Assembly (NCBI GenBank): GCA_902729315.2
Contig: LR746266.1
Coordinates: forward strand, 4,908,759-4,972,758
From: Spirodela intermedia
Taxonomy: Eukaryota; Streptophyta; Magnoliopsida; Alismatales; Araceae
DNA length: 64,000 nucleotides
Direction of reading: 5' to 3'
The number at the start of each line of letters is the position of its first letter. Position 1 is the first letter of the stretch. The notes beneath the pieces are model-generated. The model had not been told where the DNA came from. It did no database searches and saw nothing but the letters and a program-made list of their open reading frames with translations. Positions 46,390 through 58,716 of the stretch are shown here, piece after piece. The position numbers were made by a program, and so were the translations under genes.

Positions 46390-49300
46390 TGAAATTTAAT
46401 TATTTTGATAATAAAATAATAAATTAAATTTATACCTTTTGTATTGACGCTTTATATTTCTAAATGTCAATTAATATACTTTGGAAATCAATTGTAAATG
46501 CTATATATATTCAAAGTTATGATTTTACATATTGAGATCATGATTCATTGAGTCAACTTAATGATCGTAATTTATTTGAAGTAATTTGAATAAATTGTCC
46601 TTAATCAATCATTACTTTGTTTTGATATATATTGTCATTTCTATTTCAATTATAGTGGATATTTTATCAAAATTTATCAAATTAATAAATTATGGATCTA
46701 TATGTTAGTACTAACATTAACAATGTTTGAGGTTTCTCAAGACTATATTTAAATATTTAGAAGTCATATCGTATTAGTTTTCAGCTGTTTGAATTTCTTA
46801 CTAGTTTTAAATTGAAACATTGCGAGATGTTATAAATATCAATAAACATTGAGCAAGATTCTTCTATAATGATTGAGAGATTAATTAGTTATAAATGATC
46901 ATCTCTGCCACCTTATAATCTTGAGATTATAGAGGGGACATATTTCTATAAAGATTTTCTATAAAGATTTCTATGTAGCCTCCACTATTTGGCCAAATGA
47001 TAAGAAGTCAATAAGTTGATGAAGTAAAACTATTTTACAAGATTTTATTTTACCTGATTGAAGCAAGAAGAGTTAAAAAGATCATGTTCTAACACATTTT
47101 TCCTTTATTAAACTTCTAAATATCTTCTAAGTCAACAATATCATCTGAAAAACGTTCTAAGTAAAATTGTTCCTTAATATTTATGGTTGATTTTTTTATT
47201 CAATTTTGGATTTATTACTCAAGGAAGGTGAACCCTTTACTCAAGAAAAAAATTATGGTGATTTTTTTTGAAAGTTGAGTTAATTAATCAATAACTGTTA
47301 TTGATGGATCATTGGTCTAATAGAACTAAAGAACATAAACTTTCCTAGCAAGTAGACGTCGATAGAAGTTTGAACCACTTGAATTCTTTGAAAAATTTTA
47401 AATTTAGAATTAAAAATTTCCGAAGGTTAAACAATTAGGATTTGATATGTTCAACCTTTTGTCGTCCTTTCTTTATGTGACCTAAAGTGTGACCTAAAGT
47501 TAATTATGTTCAATCTCTGTGTGACCTAAAGTGTAACAAGTTAATTGTTCTTTCTTTTTATATATAAAGCAATTAGAGAAAGTCAAACTATTGCATTTGT
47601 GTCTAGCCTAGGGGAGATATATAAATGATCTTTACTGCGTAAAAGTACTGATTATTCTATAATTTAACGTTTATTATATCATAACTATTGGATTTAATAA
47701 CAACATGTAACTAATAGTATAAAAATTAATTTTTTTATTTTTATTTCTTATTCTACATGCTTGGTTTTCTCTCTCTCTCTCTCTCTCTCTCATGAAATAA
47801 TTGTATAGAAAACACAGGATTTATAATTTTTTGGTCTATCAGACTTAAAATACTCTACAAGAAACTTATCCTTGGATTCCACTAACTCTTAGTGTTTGCA
47901 CTAAAATTTAAGTTGTAGTCACTAGATATCACATTCTAGCACACAAAGTTTTAATCAAAAAACTTCTAATCATTCTCTATCACACTTTAGATTCATGACT
48001 ATAAGAGGCTACAACTTAAAATTTCTTTAGATTTTTTTTTCTAGATTAAGACTTTAGCATGTCAAATCTCTTAATGCACAAAATGAAATGTGTTACAATG
48101 TAGATTTCAGGCTTCTAAGTGTTCTTCATGAGAGTGGATGTTGTGGAAGCTTCAATAAGGTAGAAGATGTTGGTCTCTTGAGTTACTCCATTAGGGTTTT
48201 CATCAGCCTATGACTACCCTTGGTATTTTTTTGACCGATAATGGTCTTCTTTATGTGAGAGAGTAAGTGGATGTTGCTTCTCTCTTATGGATAGATCTAT
48301 TACACCTCAGTAGATAGTGAGGTTATTGAATCCGTGTTGTTCAATAGATGATCAGTTAAGTTGTGTATCTAGTAAATAATATGCTCGCCAATTTTAGAAC
48401 ATGCCCAATAATATATCAGTTAATTATTTCACTTATTGAATTAAACCTGAAATCAACGATGGAGAAATACATGTCATACATTGCAAATAATGATTCATAT
48501 TTTTCAACTTTTACATTTCCAATAAGAATGGTAATCATAAAAACTAATAGGGATTCTAAAGCTATTAGGAGATACTAGTGAAAACCAAATTTAAGGACTC
48601 CTATTAAGTGTATGTAGGGCACATAAGACACAAGAGTTTTTGTTAGCAATTCGAAAATGAGTCTACCCATGTGAGTGGGCCCACTGAGTACAATTCAGGA
48701 AAAAATAATAAAATTAAGAAAAAACATAATATTAAAAATAAAAAGTTCCCCCTCTTGGCACATCACCTTGTCTATTTTGGGACCAACATCTCCTCTATTT
48801 ATATAGGAGGGATGTAAGATTAAGTGGACTTGTTATGGGGAAAGGGGAAGAACAAAGGAGATTCCAACTCCTTGTACTTCCGTTCTCTCTTTCTCTTATC
48901 TTGGTTAAACATAGAGGGCGGCTGACAGTTAAGAGTGCAACTCAATTTGATTTTGGTGAATGAACCTCATTTACAACCCAGTGGTTTATTCTAAGCCTGC
49001 CGCTTTGAAGAGGATGACATATTCAGAATTTTGTCTGAAAAAAGAGATCTAATCTAGTAGGGTTTTTTTTACGTTCCTTTCTCCACTTTAAGAAATATCT
49101 CTTTAGCTCTCTTCGTGGACATAGTAAGATTTCTCCAGATCCTGTAAATTATGGTGCATCAGTCTCGTGTTCTTTATCATTTGAATTACATCTTGTCGTA
49201 TCCACGTTGAATATTAATTATTTGGGCACATAACATGTTTAGATATAAAACTTTTGATGTAGCTATCTCTCGTCGTTGGACGAAGAAGGGCATCAACCCG

Positions 49301-50370
49301 CTGCCATGGGTTGGCCAGTCCCCAGCCACAGGGGCTGAGGCATCGCTGAACGACGGCTTGCAGGCCTTGCAAGTTGACTGAGTTGGTCGAGACCGGTATT
49401 CGAGATGGACCCTGGATCTTGGGAGCTCTTCGCTACTGCGTTTGAGGCTCGGACGGTGTAGGCGGTAGTTGATCCTCAGGTTCCCAACCGGGTGTGACTC
49501 TCGGTAGAAATCAAGGAGACTTCTATGAGGTAAACGAGGCCTTAAGAACTCTCTCCCTTAAGGTGTCTTCATAGAGGCCAAAAACTCTCCTCATCGTTGG
49601 TCGGACGTGCCAGAAAATATCCTACCCGGCATATGCATGAACACACGGAGAATAGTGTGAGACCGCTTGTATTGACCACGCCGAGACAAACACCCTGCGG
49701 GTCAGTCCCTTCGCCGGCCATTTTAGGCCTCCAAGGTGGAAAGTATACCTTGGTCAACGTGAACGGTGTCGCCGACCCAATCACACTCGCTGTCCTTGTC
49801 AACCACCCCCCCAACCCCCCCCCCCTCCAGCCGACGGATGAGAATAGCAGTCTCAGGATGAACTGGAGAACGTTGACTGGGTAGAACTGGAGAATCACAG
49901 CCGACTGAGCGGCAATAGTGTGACGAAGGGGAACGGTGAACGCCCCAGACACAACTGTGTGAGATATTCCCGTTGGTACTCATGGGAGAGGCCTCTAGAC
50001 TGATCGGCTTGGGAATAATTGTGCGAGTCGGGATTCGAGCGACTAACGGCAATTGGATGTGGAAAGTTCCGTTAGAGTACGACATGGCGAGCCGTTCCGC
50101 CCGCTGTTCGCCGACGACGAGTTCCCGCTACCAGTACGAACCGCGATGGCGACTATGCCGAAACATGAGCATTAGCGAGAGAGAGAGAGAGAGAACGGGA
50201 CAAAAACCGGGAACGCAGTCAGCATCATCAAACAAAGTAAAAATAACATGGTAAGAAGACCGGTCGATTTAAAACCAGCAGCACGCCAAATGCTACTGTG
50301 GTTTTCAAAATTGTAGGCTGAGGAAGCTTCCCTATCGTCGCCGGGGAGCTATTACCCATCGTCTGTGGTT
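46390..50370. other. AT-rich spacer and unassigned repeat-like DNA
   Basis: 46390-48600 is strongly AT-rich, with a CT run at 47768-47791 and no recognisable gene. 48600-50170 changes to mixed composition. A GC-rich block (49260-50000) with a poly-C stretch (49806-49827) resembles long-terminal-repeat or spacer DNA of a retroelement, but I found no paired ends. A GA run at 50176-50194 lies 280 bases upstream of the HHP gene. Confidence 0.4.
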
Positions 50371-50374
50371 GTAG

Positions 50375-50382
50375 TATAAATA
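50375..50382 (+). promoter_or_regulatory. TATA box of the HHP gene
   Basis: TATAAATA, 96 bases upstream of the ATG at 50471, leaving a 5' UTR of about 60-65 bases. Confidence 0.7.
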
Positions 50383-50470
50383 TGTTGCCAATAGATCTCG
50401 CCCAGAGAAACTACCATCTCTCTTGATCTCTCATCGTGGAGTCTTAAGACTTGCACGAAGAGATCTCCAG

Positions 50471-51769
50471 ATGGGGTTTGCAGAGGAGAAGGGATCGAAC
50501 GTTTTGTTCGCGAAGACTAGCTGCTTCGGGGAGGAGCATGGGTCTCGCCAGGCACTGTTGCCGAAGGAGGGAAAGGAGGGTTCGCTGGAGAACGCGAGGA
50601 AACTCGAGTTAGTGGATTACGATTCGTTACCCAAGTACTTGAAGCACAACGAGTTCATTCTAAGATACTACCGATGCGAGTGGCCTCTCAAGGATGCCAT
50701 CCTCAGCATCTTCTCCATTCATAATGAGACTGTCAACGTTTGGACGTAAGTAACCCGTTTGTCTATCTGTCTTTCTCTTTCTTCTACGTCTTGGTTTTTG
50801 GTCGGATTTAGGTTTTTCCTCAAGAAGCTAATGAAAGTTCTATTCTGCAGGCACTTGATCGGATTCTTCCTTTTCCTATCTCTAACGCTGTACGCCGCCA
50901 TGATGATCCCGACGGTCGCAAATTCTCTGTATGCCCAGCAGCCGCATTCCGGCGTCGAATCTCCCTTCTCTTCTCTGTCCAACACGTCCGGATTCGGAAG
51001 CATATTCAAGGAGATAAATACCTCCTCTTCCCAGACGTCAATGCCTCATCCTCAATTTCACGATTATTTCGGAAAGATTTTCGCGGCGAGGTTTTCTCTG
51101 GCAAACGACACAGGCGCATCCGCCGTGAGAAACGGTGATGAGTCCGCCGCCGCACCATCGGGTCAGGCAATCTCCCGGTGGCCCTTCTTTGCCTTCCTAT
51201 GCGGAGCCATGTTCTGCCTTCTCACGAGCAGCGCCTGCCACCTCCTCTCCTGTCACTCGGAGCACACTTCCTACGTCATGCTCCGGCTTGACTACGCTGG
51301 CATCTCCGCCCTCATCGTCACCTCCATCTTTCCCCAAGTCTACTACACATTCGCCTGCGAACCTTTCTATCAGACCGTCTACACTGCCGGCATCACCACC
51401 CTCGGCGTGCTCACCGTCTTGGTCTCCCTCATTCCGTTCTTCGAGACGCCAGAGTTCCGGATCGTGCGCTCTCTGGTATTCGTCTGCATGGCTCTCTCCG
51501 GATGGGGGCCAATCGTGCACAAGCTGATGCTGTTCGGCAACCGACCGGAGGCGCTGCTGACGACCCTCTATGAGTTTCTGATGAACAGCTGCTACGGCAT
51601 AGGGGTAGTGATCTACGCTACGAGAGTTCCGGAGAGATGGAGCCCGGGGAAGTTCGACCTGATCGGGCACAGCCACCAGCTCTTCCATGTGCTCGTCATT
51701 GCAGGGGCTTACATCCAGTACCTCGCCATGTTGGTTTACCTACAATGGCGGGACGCCGAAGGTTGCTAG
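50471..51769 (+). CDS. Heptahelical membrane protein (HHP, PAQR/adiponectin-receptor family)
   Basis: Seven-helix PAQR-type protein, a plant relative of the adiponectin receptors; plant HHPs are linked to ABA, sugar and cold responses. Two exons, 50471-50745 and 50851-51769, join as VNVWT/HLIGFF in phase (397 aa). The cytosolic N-terminus carries DYDSLPKYLKHNEFILRYYR. SIHNETVNVWTH (82-93) leads into helix 1. A long Ser-rich loop separates helices 1 and 2. The presumed zinc-binding histidines are in SSACHLLSCH and in GHSHQLFHVLV near the C-terminus. The ending VYLQWRDAEGC resembles HHP4/HHP5. The start ATGGGG follows the TATA box by 96 bases, and no upstream in-frame ATG exists in the leader. 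Confidence 0.93.
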
Positions 51770-53371
51770 AAGATGAAGCTTCCGTCGAGTGAGACGGTGA
51801 CCGATTCGGTCTTGCTATTCGATGCAATCATTTCGATATAAGAGTGAATTACTCCAATTGTTCTCGGCGAGAAGATGTCAGCCGCGTATTCTATGAAGGG
51901 AATACATAAACTGTACCAAATTTTTTTTCTATCTTAAAGATTCACATGACATCCCGAGTATTGTTTGGAACCAAATTCTAAAAAACATTTCGTGGAGATA
52001 GATCAAAAACTTGGAAAGGCATACAACGTCCAATTCGTGGTGGAAAGAGGGAGGGAGAGGGAGGGGAGAGAGAGAGAAAGAGAGCATTCCTCAGTCTCAA
52101 CATCATCTTCAGTGATGTCTATCAAATAGCGGCCTTCAAAGAGCTTAGACGTTTAATGAATGACTGTTCATCGCTTCTGATTATCGGTCAGAAAATCTTT
52201 CAACACAGATCGTAGTTAGTGACATCAAAAATTCAGATATTGCCATCCACACGAACCCCTAGCATATTATTTTTCTTCTTCTTGAGGTTATCTACACACT
52301 TTTTCTCGAGACCCATACGATGACCGCGACCCACAAACAAAACAAGCCTTGGTCAGCAGTCTGTCAACGGTAAAATTCGAGCGTGCCACCGAGTCTGAAA
52401 ATGACGACGCTGGTCTCATCTTTGGGCCTGGACTCGTTCATCGCTCACCGGCTATTCTGACATGACCTAGAATCCCAGATGAGTCTCGAACTAATAGCGC
52501 GACCAGTCAGGTCTTGAAGAACCTAGTGAATGGGGTACATGATGTCCAGATGTTTTTCCCTCTCTCTCTCTCTCTCTCGTGGCTAAACTCAACGAATTCT
52601 ATGAGCATTGATAAGGATCGTGGTTGAAATTTTGTGGAAAAATATGCAGCCGAGTGACGCGGGTGAAAATTCTTGGGTGTTATCTAAAATTTGTGTCGAG
52701 ATTGTTGATATTCGGACCCAAGATTGACACAAATGAAACATATTTTAAGACTTGAGGCATGTATTTTTCAAGGACTCAACAAAATCCGGTGGATCTTCGA
52801 CAGCTGCCGGGTTGGACCAGTCCGTGACCGCATGTTTCTTCTCTCCAGCAAGACAGCACGAACGTACTGAGTCAACGGGTTGTCTCCCCCATCCGGGTTC
52901 CTCCTCGTTGTTGAACCACCGAACCCCAAATCATGACCTTAGCTAATTCCGCCGTTGTCAAAGAGTAGAATTCAGGGCTCCCGTTGACGGTCAGCGATGT
53001 ATGCTAGCGTGATTTTGACTTTTCTCAATGCAGGTTGAGTCAGCATCTGGGGGCCCTTTTGACGAATTCCGCCCGCCTTGTCTACAAATTGACGGGTGCG
53101 ACGAACCAAACACGGCTAATTACGTTATCCCCGTCATCCTAACTTTCCCCGACGAGCTAAATCAGGCAGAGTTGGTTCAAGAATTAGATTGGTCGATTTG
53201 TACGAATATAACTAACTATTCACCATTATGTTCGGCTGACTTTCGTATAGCTTTGACCACTCCAGAAAAGGAAACTGGGTTTATTAAATGTTGGATAATT
53301 AATTCCATAATTCTAAATGGGTAACCGACTTTGGTCGCCACGTAGCAATGGACGGCGTTGAGGCGAGAGGC
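51770..53371. other. Intergenic region, no gene recognised
   Basis: Contains GA-rich (52050-52085) and CT (52561-52578) runs. Short frames such as 53028-53324 plus match nothing I know. Confidence 0.5.
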
Positions 53372-53376
53372 AAAAA
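53372..53376 (-). terminator. Pol III terminator of tRNA-Thr
   Basis: TTTTT on the minus strand, starting nine bases beyond the 3' end of the tRNA. Confidence 0.75.
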
Positions 53377-53384
53377 GTGCATTT

Positions 53385-53457
53385 GCTTTCATTGAGAATT
53401 GAACTCAAGACCTCCCGCTTACTAAACGGGTGCTCTAGCCAACTGAGCTATGAAAGC
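53385..53457 (-). tRNA. tRNA-Thr (AGT)
   Basis: 73 nt, no intron. The acceptor stem GCTTTCA/TGAAAGC pairs perfectly. The D stem is GCTC/GAGC. The anticodon stem CCCGT/GCGGG (one G-U pair) encloses the loop TTAGTAA, giving anticodon AGT. The T stem TTGAG/CTCAA encloses TTCAATT. Clean folding and a nearby T-run terminator indicate a working nuclear gene. It lies 190 bases upstream of the GT34 gene and is transcribed away from it. Confidence 0.93.
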
Positions 53458-53646
53458 ATTTGATTTCTGAGAATTGTTTTTACTAATAAGGATTTTTAAC
53501 ACGTGGCAACCAACCCTTCCTACAGCTATCCTTAACGCGTCCGTGTCCTCTGTGCCGTTATCTTCCTTCTCACGCTCCGGTTTCTCTATTTTATGAGTCT
53601 CTGGAGGAGGGAGAGAACACCATAGCCAGAGGTTTATCCCGCCGCC

Positions 53647-54993
53647 ATGGACAACAGGTCCTCCGTCCGGACCCTCAAACCTCCGATTCTCGCGGATGGC
53701 TTCCTCTTCTCGGGTGTCACCGCAGTGATCCTCCTCCTCTTCTGGGCTCTCTACTCCGTCGTCGGACCTACCAGGCTACCCTCCTCTCCTCACTTCGCGA
53801 AGCCACTGTCTTCACATAGCTTCACGCCCTCCCTCGCCTTCGCGCCGTCGTCTACGAATTCCAATACTTGCGCCGATCTCCGCCACGATCCACCCTCTGC
53901 CACCTTCTACGATGATCCCCTCCTCACCTATACTGTTGGACGCCCTGTGGGCAACTGGAACGAGAAGCGCAGGGAATGGATGGAGCAGCACCCCTCCTTC
54001 AAGCCCGGAGCCGCTTGGCGCGTCCTCGTGGTCTCCGGTTCGCAGCCGCAGCCTTGCCAGAGCCCGATCGGTGACCACCTACTTCTTCGCTTCTTCAAGA
54101 ACAAGGTGGACTACTGCCGCATCCACGGCATGGACATCTACTACAACACGGCGCTGCTCCACCCGAAGATGTTCACCTTCTGGGCCAAGATCCCACTGGT
54201 CCGCGCCGCCATGGTGGCGCACCCCGAGTGCGAGTGGATCTGGTGGGTCGACTCGGACGCGATCTTCACGGACATGGAGTTCGAGCTGCCGCTGCGTAAG
54301 TACGCAGCCCACCACCTGGTGGTCCACGGGTGGCGCCACCTCGTTTACGAGAAGAAGAGTTCGACCAGCCTCAACGCCGGCGTCTTTCTGATCAGGAACA
54401 GTCAGTGGTCCATGGAGTTCCTAGACGTGTGGGCCAGCTTGGGCCCGCAGTCCCCAGAGTACGATAGATGGGGCAAGACCCTCAAGTCCGAGTTCAAGGA
54501 CAAGATATTCCCCGAGTCCGACGACCAGTCGGCGCTCATCTACCTCCTACTCCGGCAGGGGGACCGGTGGGGGGACAAGATCTATCTCGAGAGCGACTAC
54601 TACTTTCAGGGCTACTGGGTGGAGATTGTGGGCCGCCTGCAGAACACGAGCAACCGGTATCTGGAGATGGAGCGGCGGACGCCGGCCCTTCGGCGGCGCC
54701 GGGCGGAGAAGGTGGCGGAGGCTTATGGGGCAGCGAGGGGGGGGAAATTGGAGGCCGAGGGGTGGCGGGCCGGTCGAGAAGGATGGCGGCGTCCCTTCAT
54801 AACACACTTTACCGGTTGCCAACCCTGCAACGGCAAGCACAACGAGCTCTACTCCGAGGAGGAGTGCCGGAAAGGGATGCAGGAGGCGCTCAACTTCGCC
54901 GACGATCAGGTCTTACGTCACTATGGCTTCGCTCACCGGGACTTGCTGGCTTCTGCCGACGTCAAGCCCTTGTCTTTCGACTTCCCCGCCTAG
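53647..54993 (+). CDS. GT34 family glycosyltransferase (galactomannan galactosyltransferase-like)
   Basis: Golgi type II membrane enzyme of family GT34, which adds xylose or galactose side chains to hemicelluloses (xyloglucan xylosyltransferases, galactomannan galactosyltransferase). Single exon, 448 aa, normal length. A short cytosolic tail is followed by one transmembrane helix (about 18-41) and a Ser/Pro-rich stem (42-85). The catalytic domain has WRVLVVSGSQPQPC (124-137), the metal-binding DxD in WWVDSDAIFTDMEFELPL (199-216), LNAGVFLIRNSQWSMEFLDV (242-261), DDQSALIYLLL (292-302) and HFTGCQPCNGKHN (387-399). The ATG sits in a strong CCGCCGCCATGG context. It resembles the GT6/GT7 or GMGT subgroup more than the XXT group, by memory only. 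Confidence 0.93.
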   Translation: MDNRSSVRTLKPPILADGFLFSGVTAVILLLFWALYSVVGPTRLPSSPHFAKPLSSHSFTPSLAFAPSSTNSNTCADLRHDPPSATFYDDPLLTYTVGRPVGNWNEKRREWMEQHPSFKPGAAWRVLVVSGSQPQPCQSPIGDHLLLRFFKNKVDYCRIHGMDIYYNTALLHPKMFTFWAKIPLVRAAMVAHPECEWIWWVDSDAIFTDMEFELPLRKYAAHHLVVHGWRHLVYEKKSSTSLNAGVFLIRNSQWSMEFLDVWASLGPQSPEYDRWGKTLKSEFKDKIFPESDDQSALIYLLLRQGDRWGDKIYLESDYYFQGYWVEIVGRLQNTSNRYLEMERRTPALRRRRAEKVAEAYGAARGGKLEAEGWRAGREGWRRPFITHFTGCQPCNGKHNELYSEEECRKGMQEALNFADDQVLRHYGFAHRDLLASADVKPLSFDFPA

Positions 54994-57756
54994 AGATCCG
55001 AACGGTGGATGGCTGGACCTCACAGAAGAGAGACTAAGACGTTCGTTGCAAAACGAAACTAAGTTATCACCATATACTATTTTAATAATCTCTCTCACTC
55101 GCACATCACCGGATGAAATCGACGACGGATAAGTCTAGGGTGTTCCTTCGGCCGCCGGATGTCTCGGAGAGCAGAGAAGAGCCGCCAGCTAATATCCATA
55201 TTCGGACGCGTGTTTTCTCTCCCTACTTGTGAATTTGCTCACGGCAAAACCCTCCAAACCTTGGGGAAACCCATATTTGTAGCGTAAAGCCTCTGTTTCG
55301 GTGCATGAAAAACATAAAGCAAACACCTACCGGGGGGATTCAGTGCCAGAGAGACGACGATCTGGCGAGTACCTTTATGATTATACGCTCATTTATATCC
55401 TCTGTCGCCCATGACTTTACTCACGATTTTCATCCTCCCGAGGGAGACGTATCCAATGATCGACACGTGCCCGTCTTACAGGGCCGCAGGTGCCTCTGTG
55501 CGCGGAGCTCTGGCGGAATAACGGGAGGGTCAGCAGGGTGTAGGTGACTCCACTGAGATCCTTCTCCGGCGGCGCAGGATAAGGCTTGCAAAACTGCCAC
55601 GTGGCCCGGGTCCCGGTTCGGGGCGGGAAGACTCGAACTTCGGGACAGGACAAGAAATTAAGTCCCAACAGGTACTAAGAGCGGCCGTCCATACTCCGCC
55701 ATTGCCGGCGGCCCCGAGTTCCAAGGGGGTTTTAATTAAGTGGGCTGCCCCGATAGTCCTCCCCCCTTGATGGCCGTGGCGGTCGTCGTACAGGAAGATA
55801 AGGACCAGGTAGGTCTCGCAACTATAGCCATGTCCGTTCATAGCTCCCCTGCGCCACACGATTAGGGCTCAAGCTCTGTGAGTAGAGAGATTTCCAGATG
55901 GGCAGCGCTCCAACTCTTCCATGGCGCCCCGTCATTACAGCCTGGGTCTCCGGGTTCAAACCCAATTCGACCAACGACCCGAGCATGCCACGATCGGTCT
56001 TTCCAACGATCGCTGCGAGCATATATATAGTGGGCGGCCCGAGCAATCCCTCGAGCGCATAACGGCTGCTCCGGTGGGTTTGACTGGCGGCTTTAAGACA
56101 CGGTAATCCAATCTCGCCTGATGGCTGCAATGGAAGTTCGCTCATCGCCTGTTAGCTCTTTGTCTGTGGGAAACCCTAAAGTTACTCGCGTGCACCTCAA
56201 AGGGACGTATTATATCATCCACCACAGTGATGAATTTAGAGTAAACTTCGATATATGAATAAATATGTATGACTACTGCGCTCACTTGGAGTTGTTTTTC
56301 AGAGGATAGGCTGTTTAGTCCATATGACGCGCTTTCGTGTATGCATATAAAATGCGAGGCCAGTGAATGGCATCAAGAGAAAGAAGAAGAACATTGAGTT
56401 ATGAATGCAGAACAACATTACGCATCTAATCCGCTCTTCTCGTAGGTTTATGAGAGACGTGCATCTGCGTGCGGCGTCTTCAATGTCTGGGCAGGGCTCC
56501 TGAAGCTCGCCTCCTGGCCGGCCTCATCGCAGACGTCGAGAGGCCGTCGTCCCTCCACGTGTTTTCTGGGGTCTTTCATGTTATCGGCCATTACTACGAA
56601 CAATCGATGGGCAACTCCGCGCCGGTCCCTCGCCATCGCGCGACGGCGATTCCGCAAGAGGTTCCTGCGATCACGAGGCGGCAGGCTTGGCGCTACATCC
56701 TGCCTCCTCCGGCTACTTCTTGCAGCGTTTCTTCCTCAGCTTCGTTCCCACTCCCAGCCGGAGACGTCCTTCTCCAGAACAGATCAGATTGACAGCCTAC
56801 TTCGTCCTCGTCAGACCCTTCTCTCTCACGCTGGCGGTCTCCTCGGGTGGCTCAACTTAACACTTGGTGTCAGTGCGCTGAGCGCGTGTATGAGAGAGGG
56901 AGGATGGGGGAAGAGAGTCTTCCTTTCGGGAAGGGGAATTGGAGGAACTTCGAAACGTGATGGCACGTGGATACGTTAATTCTGGGTCAACCACACGAGT
57001 GTCTGTCCCTGTCTGCTCTCTTCTTCTCCTTCCACGCATGCCAGAGATCGTGCTCAACGCGAACAGCGAGAGAACTCCAAAATCATCCTCAGCTCAGCGA
57101 GGTTTCATTCTCCCGAAGCCGAGTTGAAATCGCCCAAGAATCAGACTTCCCCAATCCTTTGTTTATAATCTTTAGAGACGGCCAGACGATCAATGGAGCA
57201 TGGATGCTGCGAGTTTCGGGAGCGGGGGCTAGAGAGAGACAGAGAGAGAGAGGGATGGACCCAGAGGAGAGTTAGAGCTCATCTAATGCTCGCAGACCCG
57301 GAGCCCTTCTGTCTTCACGGGACGTAGATGGAGGAATGGGGGGATTAGATCGTACAGTGCCTCGCTGTATTGCATGTGAATGAGTTGTGGATCCGTCCCG
57401 TCCAGTCCCCGCGGTCCCACTCTCTCTCTTTCTTCAGCCATTATCTGTGGAGACAGTGTGTAAGAGGTTGAAAAAGAAGGAAAGGGACGTCCCCCTCCCG
57501 TCCCCATCCAGATCTAATGGTACCCCAATCCGCAGTTCTAATCTTACCTCTGCTGAGAACGAGGGCCGGGGGGGGATATAGCACGGGCATGGGACAAAAC
57601 AGGTCTTGGATTCGAGTGGGATCCTGTTCCTTTCTTCTTCCTCTTTAGCCTTTTGCTGGTCGCGCTCCTGCCTTTTGCTACCTTCTCTTGCACAGGTACC
57701 CAGTCTCTCCACTTCAGGAGAGGGAGAAAGAGGGATGTAGGGAGAGGCCCTAGGGC
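54994..57756. other. Intergenic region with no recognised gene
   Basis: Short frames on both strands (for example 55822-56145 minus, 56469-56979 plus) match nothing I know. A TATATATA motif lies at 56020-56028, with no gene obviously attached. 57235-57253 is GA-rich. Confidence 0.45.
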
Positions 57757-57774
57757 GAGAGAGAGAGAGAGAGA
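57757..57774. repeat. GA microsatellite in the SOFL leader
   Basis: Uninterrupted GA repeat on the coding strand, 70-88 bases before the SOFL start codon. It is probably in the 5' UTR or core promoter. Confidence 0.9.
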
Positions 57775-57844
57775 TAAGCTGACAGAGAAGGACGCTGGAG
57801 AGAAACCGATTCCGCTGGGTTACAACATATAGGTGGTAGAAGAG

Positions 57845-58716
57845 ATGGAGGAGGAAGTTTCCGAATACGGCAGTGGGTGTGAGTCTGGTTGGACGATGTA
57901 CCTGGGGCCGTCCCATGAGAAGGCTGCCTCTCGTCTCACGAAAGGTGGTGATAGTCAAGAGTTAGATGAGGAGGAAGAAGAAGGGTTTTCGATGGTCTCC
58001 GACGCTTCTTCCGGCCCTCCGCAGGTCCAAGAGGACGTGTACTGCTACTACAACCAGCACATCGGCGAGAAGAACGGCTGCTTCATGTCTTCCTCTTCTC
58101 CATCTTTCCCCACCGCTCCACTGCAGAACGAATGCAGCAAGAGGAGGAGGGTGGAGACAGACGGTCCGAAGCAGCGAAAAGGTCCCGGCAGATGCTTGGA
58201 CGATACCGCTAGTTCTCCCTTCATCGACTTCTCCAGAAACGTCCGTGGGGAAATTCCATTGTCGTGGTTTTATACAACCTCTACATTCTTCCTTGCTCGC
58301 ACTCTTCTCTCGAGCCTATATCAGGAAACATCTCTCCATCGGGTTCCTCTGATCTTCGCAGCCCGACTTCAACATCTCCGGCGATAGTACCCGCAGCGGT
58401 TGCAGCAATCTGGAAGTTTCCTGCGAATTCTCCGCCAACTATCGTAAGGTACCTATCCTTCTTTACTCTTCCTCCAATCCACTGCTCACCCTCTTCGGAC
58501 GAGCTATCGATCGAATTTCCGGATCCTTGCAGAGCAAGACCAGGTTGTGCAGGCCTCTCCCATACTCAGGTAAACGAGTGAGCTCCCTTCTTCCTTTCCT
58601 TAAAACAGGGGGGAGATGGAGGGATTCATTCTCTCTCTTATTTCTATGTTTTTGGGTCTTCCGCGGCGGAGCAGGCTGCAGAGGTGAAGGATGAAGCCGG
58701 AAAGGCGGAACGGTGA
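57845..58716 (+). CDS. SOB FIVE-LIKE (SOFL) protein
   Basis: SOFL proteins are small plant-specific proteins; overexpression in Arabidopsis raises cytokinin levels and responses. Exon 1 (57845-58240) is secure. It encodes both family boxes, SGCESGWTMYLGPS near the N-terminus and EGFSMVSDASSGPPQ in the middle, then a basic KRRR stretch and LDDTASSP. The rest is tentative. A weak donor at 58241 (AAC/GTCCGT) joins exon 2 (58362-58448, ...NLEVSCEFSANYRK). A donor AAG/GTACCT can then join 58675-58716, ending in TGA, for about 174 aa. An extra small exon at about 58534-58570 is an alternative. ATG at 57845 is preferred over upstream non-ATG codons. Confidence 0.8.

Noticed and set aside
49569-50085. 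Minus-strand frames of 120-127 codons upstream of HHP
   Set aside because: No recognised motif, poly-C run inside, and repeat-like surroundings; not supportable as a gene.
51197-51688. 163-codon minus-strand frame inside the HHP gene
   Set aside because: Antisense shadow of the GC-rich HHP exon 2, whose plus-strand frame has clear family motifs.
54468-55037. 189-codon plus-strand frame overlapping the GT34 gene
   Set aside because: Frame-shifted shadow of the GT34 coding sequence.
55920-55990. Possible tRNA or SINE with GGGTTCAAACCC
   Set aside because: No acceptor stem, A box or cloverleaf could be folded around it.
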